From Peribacillus asahii (GTDB lineage: Bacteria; Bacillota; Bacilli; Bacillales; DSM-1321), in the NCBI RefSeq assembly GCF_003570725.1, contig NZ_QWVS01000004.1, positions 1-47,453 on the forward strand: DNA of 47,453 nt. The letters run 5' to 3'. The notes beneath the pieces are model-generated. The model searched no databases, was not told the origin of the DNA, and was given only the letters and a program-made list of their open reading frames with translations. Every line of letters starts with the position of its first letter. The stretch's first letter is position 1. Below are positions 30,107-39,552 of the stretch, one piece after another. The position numbers and the translations under genes were made by a program.

Positions 30107-32323
30107 TCAATCGATGTGTATCATCGTTTCAATCCGATCTTCTCTTGTACCTTTTTTAGCAAAAATAATGGCTTTATATATCCCAGATGGAGGTAGTTTC
30201 TTTCCTTTCACTTCTCGTTTAATAAGTCCTGGTGAGACTGTTTTTTTCCAGTCCAAAAACCCAACAAAGGCTAAGCTATCTACATCATACAGGGCAATGC
30301 CAAATTCATCTGCTCCGCGAGGTAAATACATTTCATAGCGATACGTACCTATTTTATCTCCTTGGCCAAATTCAAATCCCATAATTCTAGGGTAATCTGG
30401 TTCTTCTTTTACATACAAAAATGGCAAGTTAATTTCTCTAGTTCCTTCCATTAAAGTAAGATATCCGTCATAGACCCCTTTCTTCATTTCAGATGGGTTT
30501 ATTTGTAATCCGATTATCAGTTTTTTCTTTTCACCTGGCTGAACGGTAAAGATCGTTGGCATATTCCAAGTAATACCTGGTTCTTTTAATGGCATACGAA
30601 ATGAGTAATGCTGCTCTGTCGGCCCTGTATTTTCTACCACAATTTCTTCTTGATGTTCGTCAATTCCTTCTTTTCGTGTATACATCCCAAACGAAAGAGA
30701 ACTTGGATACAACAAAGTATCTGCCTTAAGAGCTTCCGCAATCTGCAAGCGGCCTGCCCCTTGTTCAAACGTATGATACCAGTCTTGACTCTTATTCTTT
30801 AAAGGCTTGGCTGTTGTCATCAAGGCTGATTTAATTTGGTCTGGTGTCCAATTAGGGTGAGCTTGCAGTAATAGAGCACAAGCTCCAGCAACATGGGGAG
30901 CTGACATACTTGTTCCAGCAAGTTTCGTATATCCATTAGGAATCGTACTATAAATCCCGACACCCGGAGCGAGGATATCAGGTTTAATATCCCAACTTAC
31001 GGTCACTGGCCCCCTTGAGCTAAAATCAGCTAGTCTATCTTGTTCCTTTCGATAAACAAAACGGACGGTCCGGCCTTCTTTATTAGCAATCATCCTTTTG
31101 ATACGCTCTCCATCCTTTTTGGGAATCGTTGCGGCAGGAAGGTTGACATTTTTCCCTAATCCAGCTGTAAAAGATCCTTTTGTATTATTAAAAATAACAA
31201 CAGCTTTAGCTCCTGCTTTTTTCGCATTTTTTACCTTATCCAAAAAACTTAATTTTCCTCTTTGAATAAGAACAATTTTCCCTTGAACGCCTTTTAGTTC
31301 TTTTCGTTCACCAAGTCCGCCGTCTACTATGTTTTCTGAAGAAGCGATAGACCACTCTTTCGCCCCTTGTACAGGCAGCAGACTTACTTCACGTTTTTCC
31401 ACTCCGAGCCCGTATATAAGGTATGGAACGTTCATCGGTGGTGTAGAGGCTCCAACAGATATCGCTTTTTCTGATGTTCCCGGAGAACCGACTGTCCAAA
31501 CGGCTGGACCTGAATTGCCGTTTGAAGTAACCGCAACAATACCTTGCCCTACGGCTTTATTCAGAGCCAAAGATATTGGTAAATCTGGACCATTCACTTC
31601 ATTACCAAGTGACAAATTTAATACGTCGACCCCATCTTCAATAGCGGCATCAATCGCTAACAACACTTGCTCTGTATCCCCCGCTCCTCCTGGTCCTAAA
31701 GCACGATAGGCATAAATTTCAGCTTCAGGGGCAACCCCTTTCACCTTTCCGTTCGCTGCAATAATTCCAGCAACATGTGTTCCATGAATCGTCGCTAACT
31801 CCGCGTTCCCCTTCGTTTCCATTGGGTCATTATCATGGTCGACAAGATCTTTTCCCCCTTTATAAGCATGCTTTAAGTCTGGATGCGTATAATCAATCCC
31901 TGTATCAATAACCCCCACTTTAATTCCTTTTCCTGTTATTCGTTGTTTCCTTGAATCATATATCCCTCTTACTTGATCGCCTCCGATAAAAGGGACACTC
32001 TCATCTAACGCAGCATGATAAACTGCTATTTCCGTTACTGCTTGAATAAACGATTCTTGTTGTAATTTGGCCACATCACGCTTTTTCCCAGATACAGAAA
32101 AGCCTGTAATCGCATGTTTATATATAGTCCTTAGCTTTAGTTTGGGATATTTTTTTAACACCTGCTCAATTTGCTCTTTCTTCATTGGGTCCTTAAGAAT
32201 CACAACCGCTGTTGTATGTGTTAATTCTGAAACCTTTGGTAATGGCGGTACATGAATCGCCGCAAATCCACTACCATTTCCTAAAACTAACAAGAAGCTT
32301 ATTAAACAAATCAGCTTTTTCAC
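30107..32323 (-). CDS. Secreted subtilisin-like (S8) serine protease, Vpr type
   Basis: A 738-residue preproprotease. Residues 1-22 are a signal peptide, about 35-105 an inhibitor-I9-type propeptide, and the S8 catalytic domain runs from about 130 to 520 with Asp140 (VIDTG), His180 (HGTHVAG), oxyanion Asn268 (SNGNSG) and Ser474 (GTSMSAPHVAGA). A PA-like domain (about 330-430) is inserted between Asn and Ser, as in Vpr. The C-terminal ~200 residues are beta-rich. The start is GTG 32323 behind GGGGGAGG. B. subtilis has no protease at this site. I did not see a clear terminator. Confidence 0.92.
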   Translation of the reverse strand: MKKLICLISFLLVLGNGSGFAAIHVPPLPKVSELTHTTAVVILKDPMKKEQIEQVLKKYPKLKLRTIYKHAITGFSVSGKKRDVAKLQQESFIQAVTEIAVYHAALDESVPFIGGDQVRGIYDSRKQRITGKGIKVGVIDTGIDYTHPDLKHAYKGGKDLVDHDNDPMETKGNAELATIHGTHVAGIIAANGKVKGVAPEAEIYAYRALGPGGAGDTEQVLLAIDAAIEDGVDVLNLSLGNEVNGPDLPISLALNKAVGQGIVAVTSNGNSGPAVWTVGSPGTSEKAISVGASTPPMNVPYLIYGLGVEKREVSLLPVQGAKEWSIASSENIVDGGLGERKELKGVQGKIVLIQRGKLSFLDKVKNAKKAGAKAVVIFNNTKGSFTAGLGKNVNLPAATIPKKDGERIKRMIANKEGRTVRFVYRKEQDRLADFSSRGPVTVSWDIKPDILAPGVGIYSTIPNGYTKLAGTSMSAPHVAGACALLLQAHPNWTPDQIKSALMTTAKPLKNKSQDWYHTFEQGAGRLQIAEALKADTLLYPSSLSFGMYTRKEGIDEHQEEIVVENTGPTEQHYSFRMPLKEPGITWNMPTIFTVQPGEKKKLIIGLQINPSEMKKGVYDGYLTLMEGTREINLPFLYVKEEPDYPRIMGFEFGQGDKIGTYRYEMYLPRGADEFGIALYDVDSLAFVGFLDWKKTVSPGLIKREVKGKKLPPSGIYKAIIFAKKGTREDRIETMIHID

Positions 32324-32386
32324 ATGCAGTCGCCTCCCCCCTTTAGGGTTATAATTTCACAACAAAGAGAGAGTATACGTAGAAAG

Positions 32387-32439
32387 TTGGCGGGATTTTC
32401 TTTATAATTAGCGGGATTACCCAGCCATTTGGCGGGATT
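32387..32439. repeat. 21-bp-phased tandem repeat (TTGGCGGGATT), locus 2
   Basis: TTGGCGGGATT at 32387 and 32429, with TTAGCGGGATT between them at 32408, again in exact 21-bp steps. The array lies between the protease gene and the mnaA terminator. It is the same motif, period and orientation as locus 1 at 9807-9901. Confidence 0.88.
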
Positions 32440-32468
32440 TCATTAAAATACTTCCAAATAATACACAT

Positions 32469-32500
32469 AAAAAAGAAGCTGTCTAAAGCTAGACAACCTC
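32469..32500 (-). terminator. Terminator of mnaA
   Basis: GAAGCTGTCTA (32475-32485) and TAGACAACCTC (32490-32500) form an 11-pair stem with wobble pairs and a 4-base loop, followed on minus by T-run. The mnaA stop codon lies within it. Confidence 0.75.
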
Positions 32501-33646
32501 TTTCTCAGGTTCAAATCGATTTGGCGGCGTATCAATTTGTTTAAAGTAATAACGAATGGCTTTTGCTATCCTCTCTGAAGCATGTCCATCTCCATATGGA
32601 TTCGAAGCTTTTGACATCTTGTCATGCTCAGAAGGATTCGTCAGCAATTCACGCGTTAGTTTATAAACCGTTTCCTCATCCGTTCCAGCTAAGCGTAACG
32701 TACCAGCCGCAATCCCCTCTGGACGCTCTGTCGTATCTCGCAAAACAAGCACCGGTACCCCAAGTGAAGGAGCTTCCTCTTGTATACCGCCCGAGTCTGT
32801 CAAAATCAAATACGCTCTTGCTGCAAAGTTATGAAAATCTAACACATCTAATGGTTCAATTAAATGAATGCGCGGATCATTGCCTAGTATCTCCTCTGCC
32901 AATTCCCGAACAGCTGGATTCAGATGAACCGGGTATACGACTTGAACATCTTCTTGCTCCATCACAATCCGCTTTACTGCACGAAAAATATTTCGCATCG
33001 GCTCCCCTAAGTTCTCACGACGATGGGCCGTTAATAAAACGAGACGATCCTCTCCAAGTGCCGATAAAACTGGATGAGAATAGGCAGCTTGAACGGTTGT
33101 TTTTAACGCATCGGTTGCGGTATTGCCTGTAACAAAAATATGGTTCGTTTTATGTTCTTGAACTAAATTTTGTTCAGCTTGGAGCGTTGGAGCGAAATGA
33201 AGGTCAGCCAGCGTACCCGTTAACTGGCGATTCATCTCTTCGGGATATGGAGAGTATTTATTCCACGTTCGTAAACCAGCTTCAACATGACCAATAATAA
33301 TTTGGTTATAGTAGGCAGCGAGGCTTGCCGCAAATGTCGTCGTCGTATCTCCATGTACAAGGACAATATCCGGCTCAGCTTCTTTCATCACACGGTCTAA
33401 GCCAGACAGTGCTTTTGTTGTAATATCCGCCAGTGTTTGACGGTCTTTCATAATATTTAAGTCATAATCAGGCTGGATAGAAAATAAATCAAGCACTTGA
33501 TCGAGCATTTGTCTATGTTGAGCCGTTACCGCCACAATTGGCGTGAAAAATTCTGGGTGCTTTTGAAATTCAAGAACAAGCGGAGCCATTTTAATAGCCT
33601 CTGGCCTTGTCCCAAAAATGGTCATAACCTTAATTGGTTTTATCAC
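32489..33646 (-). CDS. mnaA: UDP-GlcNAc 2-epimerase MnaA (WecB)
   Basis: A 385-residue non-hydrolysing epimerase that interconverts UDP-GlcNAc and UDP-ManNAc, the donor for teichoic acid linkage units and some polysaccharides. Family blocks present: FGTRPEAIKMAPLV at the N-terminus, VHGDTTTTFAASLAA, GHVEAGLRT and LTDSGGIQEEAPSLGVPVLVLRDTTERPEG. The start is GTG 33646 with GGGGTG six bases upstream. It follows upp by 76 bp; in B. subtilis mnaA lies elsewhere. Confidence 0.94.
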   Translation of the reverse strand: MIKPIKVMTIFGTRPEAIKMAPLVLEFQKHPEFFTPIVAVTAQHRQMLDQVLDLFSIQPDYDLNIMKDRQTLADITTKALSGLDRVMKEAEPDIVLVHGDTTTTFAASLAAYYNQIIIGHVEAGLRTWNKYSPYPEEMNRQLTGTLADLHFAPTLQAEQNLVQEHKTNHIFVTGNTATDALKTTVQAAYSHPVLSALGEDRLVLLTAHRRENLGEPMRNIFRAVKRIVMEQEDVQVVYPVHLNPAVRELAEEILGNDPRIHLIEPLDVLDFHNFAARAYLILTDSGGIQEEAPSLGVPVLVLRDTTERPEGIAAGTLRLAGTDEETVYKLTRELLTNPSEHDKMSKASNPYGDGHASERIAKAIRYYFKQIDTPPNRFEPEKEVV

Positions 33647-33722
33647 ATCAAACACCCCAATTTTCATATAGTCAAACAAAATAACAACTGTTTAACATGT
33701 ACAGTCGCTTTCTTCGCTCAGC

Positions 33723-34352
33723 TTATTTTGTACCAAACAAACGATCTCCGGCATCGCCAAGTCCCGGTACAATATAGCCATGGTCATTTAATTTCTCATC
33801 AAGACCTGCGATATAAATATCAACATCTGGATGCGCTTCTTTAAGTGCATCTACGCCTTCTGGAGCTGCAATTAAGCACATGAATTTAATATTGACCGCA
33901 CCGCGTTTTTTAATAGAATGAATAGCTTCAATCGCAGATCCGCCTGTTGCAAGCATTGGGTCTACAACGATGCATTCTCTTTCTTCTAAATCACTTGGCA
34001 TCTTCACATAATATTCAACCGGCTTTAATGTTTGCGGATCACGGTATAAACCAACATGACCTACTTTTGCAGCTGGAATGAGCTTAATAATCCCGTCAAC
34101 CATTCCAATACCTGCACGCAAAATCGGAACAATGCCTAATTTTTTCCCTGAAAGCATTTTTACTTTTGCTTTACTAACAGGTGTTTGAATTTCTACCTCT
34201 TCTAACGGCATATCTCTTGTAATTTCAAAAGCCATTAAAGAAGCTACTTCATCAACAAGTTCGCGAAATTCCTTTGTTCCTGTATTTACATCGCGTATGT
34301 AAGCTAATTTATGTTGGATTAACGGGTGATCAAATACATATACTTTTCCCAT
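33723..34352 (-). CDS. upp: Uracil phosphoribosyltransferase
   Basis: A 209-residue enzyme that makes UMP from uracil and PRPP (pyrimidine salvage). The PRPP-binding loop ([15 protein letters not shown]) and the C-terminal uracil-binding segment ([18 protein letters not shown]) are complete, and the length equals other UPRTs. The start is ATG 34352 ([11 protein letters not shown]) with AAGGAGAG upstream. Lies between glyA and mnaA on the same strand. Confidence 0.97.
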   Translation of the reverse strand: MGKVYVFDHPLIQHKLAYIRDVNTGTKEFRELVDEVASLMAFEITRDMPLEEVEIQTPVSKAKVKMLSGKKLGIVPILRAGIGMVDGIIKLIPAAKVGHVGLYRDPQTLKPVEYYVKMPSDLEERECIVVDPMLATGGSAIEAIHSIKKRGAVNIKFMCLIAAPEGVDALKEAHPDVDIYIAGLDEKLNDHGYIVPGLGDAGDRLFGTK

Positions 34353-34526
34353 TTTGCATCTCTCCTTCATTTATGTTACTACTCCATTATTAACATTTTA
34401 CTAAGCAAATATTAAATATTGATAAAATGTGTACGTATGTTTTTCACTTCTAATATTCACATCAACTCATTGTACAGAAAAACCTATCAATCTTCAATAA
34501 AGGTTTAAAAGTCTGATTTTTCAAAA

Positions 34527-34590
34527 AGAAAAAGGACCAGCCTCTACAAGACCATGTTGATATGGTCATGTTGTGGAAGCTAGTCCCTTT
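34527..34590 (-). terminator. Terminator of glyA
   Basis: A long stem-loop: GGACCAGC-type arms at about 34535-34542 and 34579-34586 with an inner ACCAT/ATGGT stem, followed on minus by TTTTTCTTTTT. Confidence 0.75.
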
Positions 34591-34609
34591 ACGTCACTCT
34601 CTTATTTGA

Positions 34610-35851
34610 TTAAAGTGATGGATATAATTGATATTTACCAGAAAGAGCCGCTACACGTTGTCTTGCTTCTTCTAGTTTCGCTTCATCTTCATGGTTTTTC
34701 AATACAAGACCGATGATAGACGCGATTTCGTCCATATCTTCTTCTACAAAGCCACGAGAAGTAACCGCAGCTGTACCGATACGAATTCCGCTTGTAACGA
34801 ATGGTTTTTCCGGATCAAATGGAATCGCATTTTTGTTAACTGTAACCCCTACTTCATCCAACACAATCTCAGCTACTTTACCTGTTAAGTTAACGGAACG
34901 AACATCTACTAGAAGAAGATGGTTATCTGTTCCATCAGAAACAAGTGTAAAGCCTTCTTTTTTCAAGCCTTCGCCAAGACGTTTTGCATTTGCAATAATT
35001 TGTTTTCCGTACTCTTTAAAATCGTCTTGAAGTGTTTCACCAAATGCTACAGCTTTCGCAGAGATAACGTGCATTAATGGACCGCCTTGAATACCAGGGA
35101 AGACTGATTTATCAATTTGTTTACCAAACTCTTCTTTACAAAGAATCATTCCACCACGTGGTCCACGAAGTGTTTTGTGTGTTGTTGTTGTTACGAAATG
35201 TGCATGCGGCACTGGGCTTGGATGTAAACCTGTAGCAACAAGACCTGCGATGTGCGCCATATCAACCATTAAGTATGCACCTACTTCATCTGCGATTTCA
35301 CGGAAACGCTTGAAGTCGATTTGACGTGGGTAAGCACTCGCACCAGCTACGATTAATTTTGGTTTATGCTCACGTGCTTTTTCTAATACATCGTTATAGT
35401 CAATACGGTGGTCTTTTTCATCTACACCATACTCAACAAAGTTGTAGTTTACACCACTGAAGTTTACGTGGCTTCCGTGTGTTAAGTGACCACCATGAGA
35501 AAGGTTCATTCCAAGAACTGTATCTCCCGGTTTAAGAACTGTAAAGTAAACCGCCATATTCGCTTGTGCTCCAGAGTGAGGTTGTACGTTTACATACTCC
35601 GCTCCAAAGATTTGTTTCGCACGGTCGCGAGCTAAATCTTCCACGATATCAACATACTCACAGCCACCATAATAACGTTTACCAGGATAGCCTTCTGCAT
35701 ATTTATTTGTTAATACAGATCCTTGTGCTTCCATTACCGCTTCGCTTACGAAGTTCTCAGAAGCGATTAGCTCGATTTTACTTCTTTGACGACCTAATTC
35801 AAGTTGAATCGCCTTAAACACTTGTTCATCTTGTTTTTCTAAAATACTCAT
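34610..35851 (-). CDS. glyA: Serine hydroxymethyltransferase
   Basis: A 413-residue PLP enzyme that converts serine and tetrahydrofolate to glycine and 5,10-methylene-THF, feeding purine, thymidylate and methionine synthesis. The PLP Lys is Lys226 in [16 protein letters not shown]-terminal [15 protein letters not shown] and [15 protein letters not shown] are conserved. Transcribed alone: own terminator, and a candidate PurR dyad upstream. Confidence 0.97.
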   Translation of the reverse strand: MSILEKQDEQVFKAIQLELGRQRSKIELIASENFVSEAVMEAQGSVLTNKYAEGYPGKRYYGGCEYVDIVEDLARDRAKQIFGAEYVNVQPHSGAQANMAVYFTVLKPGDTVLGMNLSHGGHLTHGSHVNFSGVNYNFVEYGVDEKDHRIDYNDVLEKAREHKPKLIVAGASAYPRQIDFKRFREIADEVGAYLMVDMAHIAGLVATGLHPSPVPHAHFVTTTTHKTLRGPRGGMILCKEEFGKQIDKSVFPGIQGGPLMHVISAKAVAFGETLQDDFKEYGKQIIANAKRLGEGLKKEGFTLVSDGTDNHLLLVDVRSVNLTGKVAEIVLDEVGVTVNKNAIPFDPEKPFVTSGIRIGTAAVTSRGFVEEDMDEIASIIGLVLKNHEDEAKLEEARQRVAALSGKYQLYPSL

Positions 35852-36008
35852 TACGTAAAGCCTCCTAAGTTATTGTTGCGGGTATCTTCGCTTTTTTACT
35901 TATGGACAACATGCCCTCAAAATAGGCATGAAAAAGCCTAGTGCTTAATTATTTCGAAAATTCTACTCCATTTTAACACGTCTTTTTTGGAAACGATAGT
36001 CTCTTTTT

Positions 36009-36045
36009 GCGAACATTTAAAATTAAACAAGAAAAAATCGTTCGC
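36009..36045. promoter_or_regulatory. Candidate PurR (PurBox) dyad upstream of glyA
   Basis: GCGAAC (36009-36014) and GTTCGC (36040-36045) are inverted copies of the CGAA core of the Bacillus PurBox in AT-rich flanks. Each 13-bp box has about two mismatches, and the gap between boxes is about 19 bp instead of the usual 16-17. glyA belongs to the PurR regulon in B. subtilis. The rest of the 408-bp gap between glyA and ywlG holds a small CATGCC/GGCATG hairpin (about 35909-35929) and the ywlG terminator. Confidence 0.4.
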
Positions 36046-36205
36046 TTTTTCCATCTTCCACCGTTATAATCCTTCCTTATACCGTTATTTTACAACGTGA
36101 ATTATAAAAATGGGATGTTGTTGACTTCTGCTCATTTATGTAAAGACAAACGAGCCAAAAATCGCGTGTTTAATAATAGTGTTTAACAAAGCTTAGAAAA
36201 TAAAA

Positions 36206-36257
36206 CAGAAAAAGCTGATGCAAACGATTGTTCACTACAACCCCTTGCATCAGCTTT
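36206..36257 (-). terminator. Terminator of rpiB-ywlG
   Basis: AAAGCTGATGCAA (36211-36223) and TTGCATCAGCTTT (36245-36257) form a perfect 13-bp stem, followed on minus by a T-rich stretch. Confidence 0.88.
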
Positions 36258-36259
36258 AT

Positions 36260-36850
36260 TTAACAACTGGTATTCATAACATCATTCGTATAAACTGCTC
36301 TTTCGCCGCCAATTAGTTTCGGACGCGTTTTAGCGAGGGTTACATGAGCGTGCCCAACCTCTTTGATTGATGTTCGAATTGGAACAGCAACATGTTTCAC
36401 ATGCATTCCAATAAATGTATCCCCAATATCGATACCTGCTTCAGCTGTAATATGCTCCACAACAACAGGATTATTTAACTGCTGATAAGCATACGTAGCC
36501 ATGGAGCCGCCCGCTTTACGAACAGGAACGACAGATACTTCTTCATATCCCCGTTGCTCAGCAATTTCACGCGGTAAAACGAGCGCACGGTTTAAGTGTT
36601 CACAACATTGAAACGCAAGCCCAACCCCCGTTTGCAGTTGAAAGGCCTGCAACTCACCGTAAACCATTTCAGCTACGGCAAGTGTTCCCTCCGTACCAAT
36701 TCGCTTACCGATGACTTCACTTGTACTGCATCCAATCACAAACAAATGCTTATCATTTAAATGAGCAGCGTCTTGAAACTCTGTTAAAATCGTACGAAGT
36801 TGCTCTCTCCACTTGTTCAATTCTGTTGAAAAAGAAGCCTCATCCATCAT
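36260..36850 (-). CDS. ywlG: YwlG family protein (UPF0340)
   Basis: A 196-residue soluble protein of the YwlG/UPF0340 family, function not established. Recognisable blocks: [33 protein letters not shown] (paired Cys and His suggest a metal or thiol site, inference), [11 protein letters not shown] and the C-terminal [13 protein letters not shown]. It lies 31 bp after rpiB (ywlF), as in B. subtilis, and shares its terminator. Confidence 0.88.
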   Translation of the reverse strand: MMDEASFSTELNKWREQLRTILTEFQDAAHLNDKHLFVIGCSTSEVIGKRIGTEGTLAVAEMVYGELQAFQLQTGVGLAFQCCEHLNRALVLPREIAEQRGYEEVSVVPVRKAGGSMATYAYQQLNNPVVVEHITAEAGIDIGDTFIGMHVKHVAVPIRTSIKEVGHAHVTLAKTRPKLIGGERAVYTNDVMNTSC

Positions 36851-36881
36851 CTAGCGCATCCTTTCAAAAATGCTTACTTAA

Positions 36882-37322
36882 TTATTTCCCTTCATAATCA
36901 GCAATTTTGCCGATACGATTTGCGTGGCGTCCGCCTTCAAATTCATTTGTCAGCCAAGCTTGTGCAATTTCACGTGCTAATCCAGGTCCAACAACACGCT
37001 CTCCCATAGCTAATACATTGCTATCATTATGTTGACGTGTTAGTTTTGCACTATACACATCATGCACAAGTGCACAGCGAACACCCTTTACTTTATTCGC
37101 AGCAATACTCATTCCAATCCCTGTGCCGCAAATAAGAATACCACGATCAAATTCTCCTTGAGCTACCTTCTCAGCAACCGGTAGTGCATAATCTGGATAG
37201 TCCACTGATGTTGAACATTCACAGCCAAAATCTTCATATGGAATTTGTAATTCATCCATTAATTGTTTAATTTCTTCACGGATTTTAATTCCTCCATGAT
37301 CTGATGCAATTGCTACTTTCAT
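36882..37322 (-). CDS. rpiB: Ribose-5-phosphate isomerase B (YwlF)
   Basis: A 146-residue RpiB/LacAB-family isomerase for ribulose-5-P and ribose-5-P (pentose phosphate pathway). Signatures: ASDHGG with the phosphate-binding Asp and His near the N-terminus, and ILICGTGIGMSIAANKVKGVRCALVHD with the active-site Cys. Normal length. First gene of the rpiB-ywlG pair. Confidence 0.94.
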   Translation of the reverse strand: MKVAIASDHGGIKIREEIKQLMDELQIPYEDFGCECSTSVDYPDYALPVAEKVAQGEFDRGILICGTGIGMSIAANKVKGVRCALVHDVYSAKLTRQHNDSNVLAMGERVVGPGLAREIAQAWLTNEFEGGRHANRIGKIADYEGK

Positions 37323-37382
37323 CCTTATATCCCCCTAGATATTTGATATATGTATTGTGTCACAAAAGTATAAAAAGATAAA

Positions 37383-37416
37383 GAAAAGCAAGAAATCTTA
37401 TCATGATTTCTTGCTC
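37383..37416 (-). terminator. Terminator after the chemoreceptor gene
   Basis: AGCAAGAAATC (37388-37398) and GATTTCTTGCT (37406-37416) form a perfect 11-bp stem with a 7-base loop, followed on minus by TTTCTTTATC. Confidence 0.85.
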
Positions 37417-37421
37417 CACTA

Positions 37422-38711
37422 TTAAATCCGAAATCGAGTAATAGTTTGCTTCAATTTCTCTGCTTGATCTTTTAAATCCGAAGCCAAACTATCTACATTC
37501 TCCATAATTAAAGCTTGTTCATGTGTAGTTGTCGTTACTTCCTCTGCTCCTGCTGACGTTTCTTCTGCAATAGCTGCTACTTCCTCCGTTTGCTGAGACG
37601 TATGCTCAATGCTCTCCATTTGACGATCGACAAGCTCAGTAATATCTTGAACTTCCGCTACCACAGCGTGAACCTTTTTCGTCATATCAGCAATGACCAC
37701 ATCGGTTTTGGCCCCTTTTTGCGCACCTTCATTAGCCGCTGCCACTTGCTCTGTAATTTGTCTAACAACAACTTGAACTTCGTGCTGAATATTTTGAATA
37801 AAGCCCGTGATACCTTGAACCGCTTTCGCACTTTCGTCGGCTAATAAACGAACTTCCTCCGCCACAACCGCAAAGCCTCTCCCATGCTCTCCAGCACGAG
37901 CAGCTTCAATAGAGGCATTTAAAGCAAGCAAATTCGTCTGTGCTGCAATATCGCCAACAAGCTCGATAATTTGGCCAATCTTATTTGCATTTTCCTCTAA
38001 ACGCTTGACCGACTTTAAGGATGCTCGATTTTCTTCAGCTAAACTCTCAATTCCTTGTACGAGGGAAACAATCACTTCTTTACTCTTCAGCAGTTCATTC
38101 ATCATTTCACTTGAAGAAGCAACGGATGCCTTCGCCTTACTTTGTACTTGATGTGCAATCATCGTGACATCTTCCATAGATTCAGCCGTACTCATAATAG
38201 ATACAGCTGAAGTATCTGCACCTTTTGAAATATCATCAATTGTAGCTGCAATAGTTTCCGCTTGCTGAGAAGCCTTCTTCGCTTCTTCTGAAATATGGAT
38301 GACTTTACGATTCGTTTCTTGAAAATTCTCCTCAATGCTTTGAACCATTTCTCTTAAGTTAAACAACATATGATTGAAAGCAACACCTAGAGAACGAATT
38401 TCATCATCCGCCTTCGCTAATTCAACTTCTTCTGTAATATTTCCATTCGCTGCATCTAATGCTACTGCCTCTAATTTGCGCAATGGATTAATAATCACGC
38501 CTGCTGCAAAAAAGGCAAGTATACCCGACCAAATAATTCCTAATGATAATGTAATAATAATAAAAGCAACTAAATTCCATTCTGGAAAAAATAATGGTTG
38601 TAGAACAAAAATAAACAAACCTGACGTTGTATAAGTAACTAAGGCTACCAATGTAATAAAAATGGCCATTTGTTTTCGTAAGCCGAACTTAAATTGCTTT
38701 CTCTCTGCCAT
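37422..38711 (-). CDS. Methyl-accepting chemotaxis protein without a ligand domain
   Basis: A 429-residue transducer. Two transmembrane helices (about residues 14-37 and 46-72) are joined by only a short outside loop, so there is no extracellular sensing domain. A HAMP domain follows (about 72-125, [19 protein letters not shown]), then a long coiled-coil signalling domain with the conserved tip ([23 protein letters not shown]). It may sense the membrane, membrane voltage or cytoplasmic signals, or work with a partner. It lies 24 bp after ywlE, an arrangement not in B. subtilis. Confidence 0.92.
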   Translation of the reverse strand: MAERKQFKFGLRKQMAIFITLVALVTYTTSGLFIFVLQPLFFPEWNLVAFIIITLSLGIIWSGILAFFAAGVIINPLRKLEAVALDAANGNITEEVELAKADDEIRSLGVAFNHMLFNLREMVQSIEENFQETNRKVIHISEEAKKASQQAETIAATIDDISKGADTSAVSIMSTAESMEDVTMIAHQVQSKAKASVASSSEMMNELLKSKEVIVSLVQGIESLAEENRASLKSVKRLEENANKIGQIIELVGDIAAQTNLLALNASIEAARAGEHGRGFAVVAEEVRLLADESAKAVQGITGFIQNIQHEVQVVVRQITEQVAAANEGAQKGAKTDVVIADMTKKVHAVVAEVQDITELVDRQMESIEHTSQQTEEVAAIAEETSAGAEEVTTTTHEQALIMENVDSLASDLKDQAEKLKQTITRFRI

Positions 38712-38735
38712 TGCTTTTCCCCCTTGTACACGTGC

Positions 38736-39179
38736 CTACACTCCTAATTTCTTAATTAGTTTAGTAATTAAGGACTCAAGCTCCCTAAATGTTTCTCGAT
38801 ATACATCTTGCGAACCACCATAGGGATCCATAACATCCGTATTGTTTATATCGTCATTTACGTACTCTTTTAAAGTGAAAACCTTATCCAAAGTATTTGG
38901 GAAAGAATTAATAATGGTGGATTTATGTCCTTCTGTCATCGTAAGAATATGAGTAGCCCACTCCAATTCTTCTTCTGACAACGACATAGAGGAATGATGA
39001 TGTATAATATTATGCTCACGTAATGTTTTTTCGGCATATACGGAGGCTTCTTGACCCGTAGCTGCATATACACCTGCTGATTTCACCTGAACTCCTGGAA
39101 TATTCTTGTCTTTCAAAATCGCTTCTGCCATAGGACTTCTACATGTATTCCCTGTACAAACGAAAAGTATTTTAATCAT
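38736..39179 (-). CDS. ywlE: Protein-arginine-phosphatase YwlE
   Basis: A 147-residue low-molecular-weight phosphatase. The P-loop is CTGNTCRS (Cys8, Arg14), and the general acid Asp118 is in DPYGGS. Thr12 in the P-loop, in place of the Ile/Leu of tyrosine phosphatases, is the residue that gives specificity for phospho-arginine, so it should reverse McsB marking of proteins for ClpCP. The start is ATG 39179 with AGGAGG upstream. Probably co-transcribed with the following chemoreceptor gene. Confidence 0.94.
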   Translation of the reverse strand: MIKILFVCTGNTCRSPMAEAILKDKNIPGVQVKSAGVYAATGQEASVYAEKTLREHNIIHHHSSMSLSEEELEWATHILTMTEGHKSTIINSFPNTLDKVFTLKEYVNDDINNTDVMDPYGGSQDVYRETFRELESLITKLIKKLGV

Positions 39180-39552
39180 TTTATCGAACCTCCTTTATTT
39201 TTATAATTATACATGACAGCCCTATGAGTCTTGTTGATACTTTTGGCCTACTTATTATTAAAATGTAACATATCATTACTGTAAAAAACTAGATTTTCTC
39301 TGTAATTTTTACAGTAATTTCACATTTCCGACATCCCCCTTTATTCAACAAACTTCAAAATCTCAGAGCTTACGAAGTTTTGTTATGTATATCGCTCTAC
39401 TATTGCATCAGCAATCGGGACACTACATCAAAAGCGCGGTTTAATAGGGATAATTACCCACATCCCTAATCGTAACGCATATCAAGAGCAGAAACAATTC
39501 ACGCACTATTAAATTTTTATGAACTTTTTCACAACTACAACTGTATTAGTAT
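39180..39552. other. Gene-free 373-bp stretch between mntP and ywlE
   Basis: No gene found. It holds the ywlE ribosome binding site and two inverted repeats: 39275-39318 (listed separately) and TAGGGAT/ATCCCTA near 39450-39475. I searched both strands for yybP-ykoY-type Mn riboswitch motifs because mntP is adjacent, and saw none. Confidence 0.5.
39275..39318. repeat. 13-bp perfect inverted repeat upstream of ywlE
   Basis: ATTACTGTAAAAA (39275-39287) and TTTTTACAGTAAT (39306-39318) are perfect reverse complements around an 18-base spacer, about 95 bp upstream of ywlE. It could be an operator with TACTGTA/TACAGTA half-sites or an RNA hairpin. I do not recognise the regulator. Confidence 0.65.
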
